From: Lepiota brunneoincarnata
Taxonomy: Eukaryota; Basidiomycota; Agaricomycetes; Agaricales; Agaricaceae
DNA length: 64,000 nt
Direction: 5' to 3'
Assembly: GCA_023014365.1 (NCBI GenBank)
Contig: JAEBUN010000009.1
Coordinates: 372,001-436,000 of the forward strand
This document shows, one piece after another, positions 46,939 through 57,999 of the stretch. Each line of letters begins with the position of its first letter. The first letter of the stretch is position 1. Both the position numbers and the translations under genes were made by a program. Under the pieces are notes generated by a model. The model did no database searches. It worked only from the letters and a program-made list of their open reading frames with translations, and was not told the origin of the DNA.

Positions 46939-48042
46939 ATGGATGTACCGGACAACTCGGACCTTACTTTCACCGCTGACGGATCGCGGCTACTCTCCGA
47001 ATCCTCGCTGATGGCGCCCGAGTCTAATTCCTCTCATCATGGATCTGCACATGATGATCTGTCGCTGTCGGACTTATCTATACACGACAGGGACACGGTA
47101 TTAAACAAGCCGTTTAGTTTACTCTCGAGAGTGGAGCCGACGACACCACCACCACAAGCGAATGTGCTTGAAGGTGATGATGATGCTGAAGGTGGCGGGG
47201 AGGATGGAGAAAGTGGATTTGGGGAATGCGAAGAGGCGGGATGCAAAAGCGAGAGAAGAGAAATTACGGGGTGATATATTCATTCTTAGGAAGCTAAATT
47301 CCTCTTTTTCTGCTTTCAACGAGGCCCTGGATGCTGCTGGAGGCGTCAATGATGTACGGCTCTTCTCTTTCCGCTCATGCTGATGTACCCATCGTTAATC
47401 ATCGAGTGCCGCAGAAAATAGCCAAGCAGTTGGCGCAGACAGATGCATTGCTCAACAAATATGTTGAGATGTTATACAAATCCGAAGACGTTGCTCGACT
47501 AATATTCGATGATGATTGGGAAGGGGGTGAAGCGGTGAGTGCAATTTTCACCTTGTCCTGGTCCTATGTTCACTTCAGACGTCACCAGGACGAGGAGCAT
47601 CTCGAAAGGGAACGTCAGGAAGCGATCAAACGAGCTCAACAGGAGGAAGAGGAACGGAGGTTGGCTCTAGAGCGAGAAAAGGAGAGGCTGGAGCGGGAGG
47701 AACGGCAGCGACAAGAAAAGGAATTGCGAGAACGCCTCGAACAAGAAAAGAGAGAGAGGCTTGCTGCTCGGGGGAGTTCTCGGGGTGTATCTAGACGGGG
47801 GATCGCAACGCGCGGAACCACGAGAGGGACCACTACGACTGCTACCTCTCGATCGAGTGCGTTGGGTGACGCGTTATCTTGGCCGGTTTATAGGCTAATG
47901 GCGTCTTTCGTCAGGTACTTCCGGGCCATCTGGCCGGGTGGGGCCACCAGGGGGTGGACTTTCTACGCGAAGGCCTTCTGGGTCGACCACAGGAAGAGGC
48001 ACACCTCCAAGTGCTGCTACCCGGGGGATTAGAAAGACATAA
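46939..48042 (+). CDS. DUO1: DASH/Dam1 complex subunit Duo1
   Basis: The start at 46939 gives MDVPDNSDLTFTADGSRLL with an acidic, Ser-rich N-terminus. A 70-nt intron (from GTGCTTG after PPPQAN) leads to the Duo1 core: AREEKLRGDIFILRKLNSSF, then after another intron (donor GTACGG, acceptor CCGCAG) KIAKQLAQTDALLNKYVEML and YKSEDVARLIFDDDWEGG. A third intron precedes a long Arg/Glu coiled coil (ERERQEAIKRAQQEEEERR). The last intron (donor GTGACG, acceptor CGTCAG) leads to a Gly/Ser/Arg/Thr-rich tail ending TRGIRKT with TAA at 48040-48042. Duo1 is part of the ring complex that couples kinetochores to microtubule plus ends in fungi. It lies only 83 bp upstream of DBP10. Confidence 0.85.
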
Positions 48043-48125
48043 TACTGTTGTAGTTAATCTCACATTGTGACGGCTGATGTCACACTGGGCACTTTTTGAT
48101 CACAAACTAAACACACACCACACGG

Positions 48126-51100
48126 ATGATCAGAAAACGAGCAAGTCCTGGGGCAAGTGATACGGAAGAACCAGAGCCAGAGTTTTTCCAAGGACAGGGC
48201 GCCTCTGCCCGCGATGTCGACATTTCTTCCGCCCTGACTGGAAAGAAGCGCAGACTTTCCCAACGACTAGACGGTTCCGATGACTCCGATGACCCAGAGG
48301 ACTTTTCACGCTTTGTGCAAGAATCTATCACAAAGCGTGATATAAAAGAGGGCACCCAGGTCGTGAAAAATATCAAGGGAAAACAAAAAGTGGTCAAAGG
48401 GGAAGTTGGCGGAGGGAGTTTTCAAAGCATGGGTTTGTCTTCATCCTGTCTACAAGGAACAACAGACACTTATGTCGGAAGTCTAGGTCTCCACCCTTCT
48501 CTACTAAGATCCTTGACGCTACAGGGGTACCGGATACCAACGCCCATCCAGCGACTGACCATTCCTTCACTCCTTGCAAACCCGCCACGAGACCTCGTCG
48601 GCATGGCCCGAACGGGGTCCGGAAAATCGCTGGCCTACATGATCCCTCTGGTTCAACGGCTGAACGGGAGGCACTCTACAGTTTTTGGTGCAAGAGCATT
48701 GATTCTCCTGCCTACTCGTGAATTGGCTCTACAGATATTGAAGGTCGGAAAAGAGCTTTCAAGAAGTTGGTATTCCGTTCATGGAGATCACGCTGGGGAC
48801 AAGGACGGAGAGAACTCAAAGGGCCAAAATCTGAGATGGGGCCTGGTGGTTGGGGGTGAGGGTATGGATGAGCAGTTTGAGATGATCACAAACAACCCGG
48901 ACGTGTGAGTCTTCGTGATCTAGCTCTGCACGCTCTTCTAAACTGCTGCAGGATTATTGCGACACCGGGTCGTCTTCTACACCTTATTATTGAGATGAAT
49001 TTAGACCTGAAGTCCGTTGAATATGTTGTGTTCGATGAAGCAGATCGACTTTTTGAGATGGGTTTCGAAACAGCGCTCACCGAAATCATTCACCGTCTAC
49101 CCGCGTCCCGACAAACACTCCTTTTCTCTGCAACACTGCCAAAATCTCTCGTCGAGTTTGCCAAGGCCGGCCTCCAAGATCCCAAGCTCGTGCGTCTGGA
49201 CGCGGAAAGTAAAATTAGTTCCGACCTCAAGATAGCTTTTTTCTCCGTGAAACAGGCGGAAAAGGATGCCTGCTTGCTCAGTTTACTGCGGGATGTCATC
49301 AAGGTCCCGTCCGCTGAGCCTTTGATGGGTGGAGACTCGGAGTTGAAAGATAATAAACAGAAGGGCAAGGCGAAATACTCTGAGCAAATCACGGCTCCTC
49401 ACCAAACGCTCATCTTTGCTGCGACTAAACATCATGTTGAATATCTGACAACCCTCCTGGCCACCATCGGATATTCCGTCTCACACATATATGGTTCGCT
49501 CGATCAGGCTGCACGCACACACCAAATGGACCAGTTCCGGAAGGGAGTGACGAGTATTCTCGTCGTCACAGATGTTGCCGCTCGTGGAATCGACATACCA
49601 ATCCTTGAGAATGTTATCAACTACGACTTTCCTCATGGTGCGAGAGTCTTCGTACACCGTGTTGGGCGGACGGCTCGGGCTGGGAGACAAGGTTGGGCGT
49701 GGTCCTTCGTTACGAGCACGGAACTGCCATATCTACTAGATCTACAACTCTTCCTTGCCCGGCCCTTGTCCAGTACAGTATCTGAGGACGGGGATCAGGC
49801 TTATACCCAATCCCTAGTTCTAGGTACCTTTGAGCGAGGAAAAATCGATGACGACGTGGAATACATCAAATCCCTGGATGACGTCAACCATTCTCTTCCG
49901 AGCCTCCGCGAAGTCATGAAGCGAGGTCACGCAATGTATGAACGAAGTAAAGGCAGAGCCAGTCTCCAGAGCTACAAACGTGCAAAAGAAATGATGAAGG
50001 ATCCTAAATGGCAGTTGGCCGGATCAAATTCGGGTGTTCATCCTGTGTTACTTCGGGGATCGGATACAACGGGGAGGCGGGAACGGGAAGACGCGAGGAA
50101 GGCGTTGTTGAAGGCTGTGAATGCATTTACGCCGTCGGAGACGGTGTTCGAAATAGGGGAATAAGGGCGGCTCGGTAACTGCTGCTCTGATGAAGGAAAG
50201 GCGGAGAGCGATGCAGAAGTCGGTGGCGAGGCCGGCCGCAAATGGGCCCAAAACTAGTGACGACGAGGATCAAAGTATCGAGGGCCTTTCAAATATTGAA
50301 ATGGAAATGGCAGATGAGGGGGATCTCGTGGTGAGCCAGGTCATCGTAACTCTTTCTGTGGCACCACTTAAATGCCATTCTAGGCCGTGTTTAACATAGA
50401 AACGAACAAGAATTTCAGGGATGAAGAGTTCTACATGTCTCATTACCAGAAAGATGCATCAACAGAGAAAGGGTGAGATTGATCTGGTGGCCAATGACTT
50501 CAATGGCTGACCGGTCGGGCAGGTATTCCCTTAGAGACGGTGTCTCCTCATTTGCACAACAAGCTCAGGGCGTTACATTTGATCTTGCTGGAGATGAAGC
50601 CTTGCAAGAGAAGAAGAGACGCCAGCTGAATTGGGACAAAAAGAAAAAGAAGTTCGTCAAGGGCGATGGTGTCGGCGCGGACAACGTTAAGCTTGTCAAA
50701 ACAGAAAACGGTGTCCGCCTACCAGCCACCTACCGTAGTGGCCGATTCGAGGAATGGAAGGCAAAGAGTCGAGTCAGCTTGCCTCGGATTGGCGAGGTCG
50801 AACTCCAGAAAGCAAAACCCCAGAGCGCTGGCTCAGGTGGTCGGCAATACCGTCACAAGAGCACATTTACTCCCAAACCCCTTGACAAACTTGGCAAGGG
50901 CTACGAACGAAAAGTACGACAACTGAAGAAGAAAGAAGGGGGTGGAGGGGAGGAGCCCAACCCTACGAGTCTAAAGAAGGGCAAGAAGGGCGGCAAGCCC
51001 TCTCGTTACGGTGGCAAATCAGTCGGGAGAGTCAAGTCGGAGCTCAAGACGTCTGACCAGATCAGAAGGCAAAGAAAAGTGATCGAGAAGCGGAGGGCGA

Positions 51101-51135
51101 AGAACGCTCGACCCAGCCAAAGGAATCGAAAATGA
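48126..51135 (+). CDS. DBP10: DEAD-box ATP-dependent RNA helicase Dbp10 (DDX54), with an apparent +1 frame break
   Basis: The start at 48126 is followed by an acidic N-terminus, the Q motif (GYRIPTPIQ), motif I (ARTGSGKS), Ia (PTRELALQ), Ib after an intron (IIATPGRLLHLI), II (VFDEADRLFEMGF), III (FSATLP), then QTLIFAATKHHVEYL, GRVTD-equivalent LVVTDVAARGIDIPILENV and motif VI (HRVGRTARAGR). The C-terminal DBP10CT region (LMKERRRAMQKS, FRDEEFYMSHYQKDA, GYSLRDGVSSFAQQAQGVTF) and a Lys/Arg-rich tail end at 51133-51135. Three introns are seen. Between ETVFEIG and KGGSVTAALMKERR the frame breaks at a G4 run (50156-50159), and the zero frame stops at TAA 50162-50164. Dbp10 is an essential 60S ribosome-assembly helicase in yeast, so true loss is unlikely. 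Confidence 0.93.
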
Positions 51136-51183
51136 TGTCACTGGATTACTGTCCAGAGTATGTAGCTACTACTACGGCTCCTT

Positions 51184-53092
51184 TCATGAGGCCCCCGAAT
51201 ACTCCCATTTAGCACCGCTACCAGGAATTAATTTGACATTCTTGCCTTCAAGGAGGTCCACACCAACACTCCGCAAAGCATTTACACACCATTCTGGGTA
51301 CCCAGCATCTCCAAAGTATTCTGCAAAAAAATTGCTGCAAATAATCAGGGAATGTCCCAGTTATGATAGCAGTTCGCGCCCGCCCTAAAACTTGTGCTTG
51401 GAAAACAATGTTGTGCAAGGTAACGGCTACGGAACAGAGTATTCAAGTAAAAGGTGGGCCCGGGTATCGGGAAATCTAGATGACATACCGTGTGCAGCAG
51501 CAGTTTCGTGTGTTAGGGTATGGTAGAGGATTGCCCTGGACGTCTTCTCTACACAGGTGGGACAAGGACAACGCTCATCGATAGGGTTGAAATCTCTTGC
51601 GTATTTGCTCAGCTCTGTGAGGCCCGGTGAGTGCTTGACTGAATAATGCACCACGTTCGAGCGGCGCAAAACTTGCACATACTGAGGTTCAATGGCCCTT
51701 TATGTGTCAATGCCACACCAAAACGTGCCGTTCGGGTTGGGAAGACGCAGTCGGCCTTGGGGGAATGATCAACATTTGCCATTGGAGGATGGCAAGAACC
51801 TACCATGTCGACTCCAAGGGCTACACACACGAGGAGATCTGCAGTGAAAGGTCTGTCGATTGGGTTTCAGATCCAGGCAAGAATTTGAGCGAACCTTCTG
51901 CAAATCCCAATACCCATGGAGTACCTGGGGCCTGACGAAGACGTTCAGAGTTGGCCGGATTTATTCATTGCGGATTCACCTACGATCTTCAGGCAGCTTG
52001 TCGGTACACTGTTTGATGCTGAATGGAAGGGGAATTGGTGTCATTTTCATTCCAAGAATTGTTTAACACACTCACATTCTCCAAAATATGTCTGTGTAAC
52101 TGATCAATCAGTTTCATAAGGCCTGTGGGGGTGAAGATAATTCACCTTTTTCTTCACCCCCACTCAAGCCTCCAATAGCGTACCCAGCCACGTTATCTTT
52201 GCGTTGGATCATCGCCTCGAGACATCGGTCTCTCAGTTTGGGTTCAAGGCCGCCCTGTACGATCGCGAATAGATTCTGTTTGTCTTTCTTCCCGGATTTT
52301 TCATGATGGGCGATACATCTGTCGAGCCATCGTACCGACCTTTCCATGGCTTCTTCGACACGGGGACCGATGGTCAAAGCTTGACACTTTTGGGTCTTTG
52401 AGTTCGATCGTGAGCATTGGGGGTGCAAGAACTAACCTACGTCGTCGAGTTGCATAATGATGTCGGCGCCAATAGTATGCTGAATAGAAATACTTTCCTC
52501 CGGCTTTACATAGAAAATTAGAACGAATCGCGGGAGACTGGTCCTTTCGAAAGAGGCTTACGGTAAGCATTGTCGGCTCCCCCGTGAATGGGCTGGCGAA
52601 GAGTGCCCCTTCCTCCTTTATGGTGGTGAACTTGCTCAACGAGACGAGTTGGAATCCACCACTGTCCTGATGAGCCTACGTAAAGTCCAGCCATTCGAAT
52701 ATGCAAGTTCTAGACTCACTGTCAAGAGGTTCCGTTCCCATCCTTGAAATTTATGTGCTCCCCCGACCTCGTTCAGTACTTTCAAACCCGGTCGAAGATT
52801 TAGATGGTACGTATTGTTTAAGATCAATGTCACTCCGAGGGACTCGACTTGCTCCGGTGTAAGGCCTTTGATTGCTGCTTGGGTAGCTACTGGCATGAAT
52901 GTTGGTAGCATCGTAACGCCGTCTGGAGTAGATGAGTGCCCTGGAGGATCTGGGCAGGAAAATTCTGCACTTACGAGCGAGGGACATGCGTGAGACGCGC
53001 GCTTTGGTTGTGGGGCATCTTGCAACAACCTCGAATTGCATTGATATTTTCTGGAGACGACGAAGGGCCAGGATGTGAGCCGAGTTTGGCAA
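51184..53092 (-). CDS. QTRT1: Queuine tRNA-ribosyltransferase catalytic subunit, with an apparent +1 frame break
   Basis: The enzyme swaps guanine-34 for queuine in tRNAs with GUN anticodons. Start choices are 53092 ([10 protein letters not shown]) or the downstream Met before QFEVVARC. Landmarks are [116 protein letters not shown] and [15 protein letters not shown] (catalytic Asp). The zinc site is CPCPTC with a later His, and the end is [10 protein letters not shown] with TGA at 51184-51186. About nine introns were traced. In a short exon near 51.9 kb the reading changes by one base between PRYSMGIG and FAEDLLV. It is convergent with DBP10 (48 bp apart) and divergent from EMP70 (138 bp). 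Its presence implies queuine salvage. Confidence 0.9.
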
Positions 53093-53230
53093 GTCACCTG
53101 GATTTCTATTTGGTTTCAGAGGTTAATTTCTTCGGTCACATGAAGTGACGGTACACGTCGAAGAAATGCGCATATACTACACCCAACACACATCCACACA
53201 CACTCCTTTGCCCGCATTGGCAGTACAGCC

Positions 53231-56087
53231 ATGCGAACTCTTGCCTTCGCAACTCTTGCCTCCTTGTTACTTCCTTTCGTCAGGGCCTTCTATTTGCCTG
53301 GCGCAGCGCCCACCAATTATCATGAGGGGCAGAGGGTCGATGTCCTCGTAAATGCGCTCACTCCAATGCTCACTGGGGGTGATGATCCAAAGCTCGTGAG
53401 GAACTCATTCCGCCATTCACCGGAACCAGCTAATACAGACTACAGAAATCACTTATCAACTGTGCGCAACTGTGATCATTAATGAGGGCACACACAACGA
53501 CTTACACGGGGGGGGGGGGGGGCAGATGACTACTACAATCCAAACTTCGCATTCTGCAAGCCACAAGGTGGTCCAAAATCCCAACCGGAATCACTAGGAT
53601 CTATATTGTTTGGGGATCGACTATTCAACTCACCCTATGATGTATGCTCCACTCTTACTGCTTTTCCCTAGTGTTTAAGGCGCACTCATGTCCACCAGAT
53701 CAAAATGGGAAAGGGAAACGGGACATGCAGTACACTTTGTGTCGTTGACGTGACCGGGGATGATGCAAAGTTCATCAACAATAGAAGTTAGGGAAGATTA
53801 TGCTCTCAATTGGCTCGTGGATGGACTTCCAGCTGCAGAGATGAAAGTTGACACCCGCAATGGCGACATCTTCTATGATATGGGCTTCAATCTCGGCAAC
53901 AACGAGGGCGATTTTCAAAACATGCCGGCACTGAATAATCATTATGATATCACCTTGAAGTATGGCACATATTCATGTGTTGTATAGGGAGGCTAAAATG
54001 TCGTAGGTTCCACAGCCCAGCAAAGGACATCTTCCGCGTCGTAGGCGTCTTGGTATGGCCCGCAAGGTACTGCATCGAGGCTATTCTTACTAGCTCGGCT
54101 GACCTCAAAAACTGATTAATGGTTCAGCATTGGTGGTCCACAAGATGGTACACCAAACTGTGATTCCAAAAGTGCTAAACCACTGGTTCTAAGCGAGGAT
54201 ACAACCCAAGCGGTTCGGTACACATACAGGGTTACATGGCAGGTAGGAGACAAATATTTGCCGCTATCGTTCCACCTGACAAACGGATTCTAGGAATCCG
54301 ACACACCATGGGTAGGTTTGCGATATCGCTATGTGGCCCAAGTCTTAAGTGTTTTAAACATCATTCACAGGCTACACGATGGGACAACTACTTGCACATT
54401 TTCGATCCACGAATTCATTGGTTCAGCCTCATCAACTCGGTGGTTATTGTAGTGTTCCTGTGCATAATGGTTGGAATGATTCTGCTGCGTAGCGTGTCCC
54501 GGGATGTGAGTTGTTCCGTGTATATTACTTCACTTATAGCCCTGATTTTGGCTTCTAGATTTCTAGATACAACGCCATTGATATCAGTGTATGGATTTTC
54601 GATGATCTTGAAAGAGACTTATTCCTAATACACAAGGCAGGAAGATGTGCAAGAAGATTGGGGCTGGAAGCTTGTTCACGGAGAAGTTTTTCGAACTCCA
54701 CGAAATCCTATGCTTCTATCTATCATGATTGGGAATGGAGCACAACTAATTTCCATGGTTGGCATCACCCTGGGTATTGTTCCTGGTACCTTCTAGTCGA
54801 TGCTAGCACTAACGCTCTCACTCTCGCTAGTCTTTGCTCTTTTGGGCTTCCTTTCACCCTCTAACCGTGGCTCCCTTGCAACCGTGATGATGGTCTGTTG
54901 GTCATTCTTCGGCTGGTCAGTGTACGAACATTCCAACCTCCCATGGAACTAATGCTGCCAAATCCAGCATTGGAGGCTACTTTTCTAATCGAATCTACGT
55001 CTCATTGGGAGGCTCTGACAAACGAAAGAATGCCTTCTTGACTGCCACCATGTTTCCTACGTGAGTCTTGTTTGCGAAAACCCGTACTGACACACATTAA
55101 CTTACGGTTTTTTCACTCGATGTCTTACCTCCGGTGTCCGTAGTGTCATTTTTGTAATCATCTTCATACTCAACTTCTTCCTCATCACCGCTGGATCATC
55201 AGGGGCAGTTCCATTCGGTAAGTACCTAATGGCGAAATTAGCTATTCACTTGCTGATTGTCAACAGGAACGATGCTCCTCATCATCTTACTCTGGTTCGG
55301 AATCTCATCCCCTCTCTCTGCTATCGGCGCATATTACGGTTCCAAACATGGGGTAATTGAGTTACAGAGCCCGTCGCTTTGAACATAACTCACTTTTTTT
55401 CCCAAAGGCAATCTCTCATCCGGTTCGCGTCAATCCCATCCCCCGCCAAATTCCACCAGGCCCGAAATATCTCAGACCATGGGTGCGTACCATAAGATGT
55501 GGAATGTTGGTGATTCGTTTAATGAATTCACGACAGGTGGCTGCCGTCTTGAGCGGCATACTGCCTTTTGGTGCGTAACCACTACCGGGTCTGTGCGCAA
55601 CTCGCTGATGCTAAACGCATATGTTGTTGATAGGTGCGGCCTTCGTGGAGCTGTATTTCATCCTTTCCAGTCTTTTTGCCTCCAGGTCATACTACGCGTT
55701 CGGCTTCCTCGCCCTCACGGCAGCCGTGGTCGCACTCACAACAGCCACCGTTACTATCCTGTTTACATACTTCTGCCTTTGCTCCGAGGAGTATCGGTAC
55801 GTGAATGATTATCCCTTTGGCGGGTTTCATTGCTAAGTGGTCCGGTCCCTTTCAGTTGGCATTGGCGTGCATTTTTGACTGGCGGAGGAAGCGCGTTCTG
55901 GTTACTCGCCTATGGCCTATTCTACTGGGCTTCCAGAATGTCTCTGGACTCACTTTCTAGCGTTCTCCTCTACCTGGGTTACCTCTTCCTTCTTGCACTA
56001 ATGGACTTCCTCGTGACTGGAACCATCGGTTTCCTTGCATCATACTGGGCTGTTCGTCGACTATACAAGGCCATCCGTATTGATTGA
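53231..56087 (+). CDS. Nonaspanin TM9 superfamily protein (Emp70/TMN-like), with an apparent +1 frame break
   Basis: The start at 53231 gives a signal peptide (MRTLAFATLASLLLPFVRAF). The lumenal domain has YLPGAAPTNYHEGQRVDVLV, NYDYYNPNFAFCKPQGG, ESLGSILFGDRLFNSPYDIK, CSTLCVVDVTGDDAKFINNR, REDYALNWLVDGLPAAEM and RVVGVLVWPASIGG. Nine membrane spans begin at WFSLINSVVIVVFLCIMVGM. Conserved parts include EDWGWKLVHGEVFRTPRNPM, GAVPFGTMLLIILLWFGISS, NPIPRQIPP and WHWRAFLTGGGSAFWLLAYG. The end KAIRID fits the KxD/E-type COPI-binding tail. Between FINNR and REDY one base is extra and the zero frame stops at TAG 53789-53791. Intron 53462-53525 carries a G15 run. Family members reside in endosomes and Golgi and act in protein sorting and cell adhesion. 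Confidence 0.92.
53508..53522 (+). repeat. Poly-G tract (G15) inside an EMP70 intron
   Basis: Fifteen consecutive G residues directly precede the CAG acceptor of intron 53462-53525. The tract occupies the place where a pyrimidine tract is expected. The exons on both sides join in frame (SLIN|YDYY). Confidence 0.95.
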
Positions 56088-56190
56088 TTACCCAAAAAGA
56101 TGTATGACATTATAGTAGATGCTAGGAGCCCTTGAATAAGACAAGAGCATTACGTTTTGTCCGGGGCCTCAGAGATGCTCTCTCATGAGC

Positions 56191-57999
56191 TCAATTTGCC
56201 ACCAATACTAATAATTTCCCCTTTCCTGCTCGGAGAATGGCTATCCTACTGTCGATAAGGCTTGTTGGTGGGATGGTATATTGAGCTTCAGAAACAACTT
56301 GATTATTTAGGTAGAGCCCACGAGACGCGATCAGGCTCTTGGCCGCGGCTGGAGGTAGATTAGGCTGCGCGGTTACACAGGATCACAATGATCAGCTTAC
56401 AATTAGATGCTACAAGTCCGTACTTTGCGGCGAGCTTTGTCACTTGGGTCTCTCGAATTTCTTGATAGTCCAATAAGGCCAGACGAGGATCATTTTCCAA
56501 TGCGATTTTGACATTTTCAGCTCGGAGGCCTTCGTAATCGGATTCGAAGAACATCTTCGTGAGAGTTTCTGCACGAGTTACGCCTTCACCTGTAGCCGAA
56601 GATGAGGAGAAGGGAATTTGGATGTTCCTAGAACATACGTTTATGCACTAGTTCTGTTATTTCGGCTGCCAACCGTCTCTGAGGGATGCGTTTTTCGGGG
56701 GCCACCTGGGCGAAAAACACAGTTTAGTTGTGGGCATGTCAATAGCTGTGGGTATGCTTGTAACGTACACGATGAGTCTGGAGGATTTCGCTTATTGTCG
56801 GTTTTGGAAGGAGTGTAAATAACTTCAGGTACTGCTCAACATCCTCAGTCTGCTACTTTCAGGAAGTACTGAATTCGGATAAGGATATTAGTTCTACTTG
56901 GATCCAAAATCATCACTCAGCCCACACCTGGTAAAAATCGAATATGCTTGTGAGCTTGGGATCCAACCAGATAGCATTCCCTGCGCTCTTTCCGAATTTC
57001 TCACCGGTTGAGGTAGTGAGGAGGGGTGTAGTTATGCCGTACGCAGAGGGTTTAGCGCTGGTGGCGACAGATGAGGGTTCATTGCGTCCGATGAGTTCAA
57101 GGCCCGCGAGGATATTACCCCATTGGTCAGGAACCGCCGACCTGGATCACGCAGTCGTAGTTTTTGTGGAGGTGGTAAAAGTCATAGGCTTGAAGAAGCT
57201 GGTATGCAAATTCAGTGAAGGAAAGGCCTTGTTGCGATTCTAACCGAGCTCGGACACTGAGTATACAAATAAATGGGCATAATTTGCAAGGGAGCTTGCA
57301 TGCATACCTTTCCCTGTTAAGCATGGTATTTACCCGTGCATGTATCCCAACCCTCTGTAAGAAACCCAGCATGGTGAAGCTCTCGTGCCATTGAAGGTTG
57401 TTGAGGACAATGGGCATTTTGATAGCGGTAGCAGGCAAACTGTGTTCTCCAATACGCTCTCTTGCATAATCATGGGCTCGGTTGAAGAAGGATTGGATAC
57501 TATCTGTGAGCTTGGTGACATTGTCCTCGACTTGCTTAATGTCAGCTGGTTTGCGTTCGATCAGTCGACCGGAGGGATCTCCAACGCGACCCGTCGCTCC
57601 TCCTATCTGACACGGGACTGAGTACAAGTCTCTCGGATATGGAGTTTCGAGACCTACCAACGGAATAATTTGGTGACCGCGTAATTGAAAGTGTAACAAG
57701 GTCATGAACGGAATAAGGTGGCCAATATGTAGAGAGGCAGCGGTGGGGTCAACACCCGCATACACGGTGTGAGGCTTGGATAAGAGGGCTTGTCTCAATG
57801 CCTCTGGCCTATCGCGGTGGGTTTGTTCAGTGCTAAATTTGAATTATAAAGAACTCTTCTTGGACCTTGTAACATCCTGGATGAAACCTCGGCAAGCAAG
57901 GTCGTCGAGAAGGGACACATCGTGAAATAGGCGGTATTTGGTCAGATTTCGAGATATGAAGCGAGTGCAACTAATGCCCCGAGCACAGGAAAGCAACAT
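56191..57999 (-). CDS. MSY1: Mitochondrial tyrosyl-tRNA synthetase, with an apparent +1 frame break
   Basis: The start at 57999 gives a presequence-like N-terminus (MLLSCARGISCTRFISRNLT), then LLDDLACRGFIQDVTR. The class I catalytic domain shows YAGVDPTAASLHIGHLIPF (HIGH motif), GGATGRVGDPSGR, GLSFTEFAYQLLQAYDFYHL, GGSDQWGNI and KFGKSAGNAIWLDP (KMSKS-like). After the tRNA-binding helices (HRDHPERRMAQKRIADEVTE) an intron leads to an S4-like C-terminus (KSLIASRGLYLNNQVVSEAQ) ending LLVLVAN with TGA at 56191-56193. Between YFLKVAD and EDVEQYLKLF the frame slips by one base, with a zero-frame TGA at 56845-56847. It charges mitochondrial tRNA-Tyr. The gene is convergent with EMP70 and divergent from RPS23. 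Confidence 0.9.
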
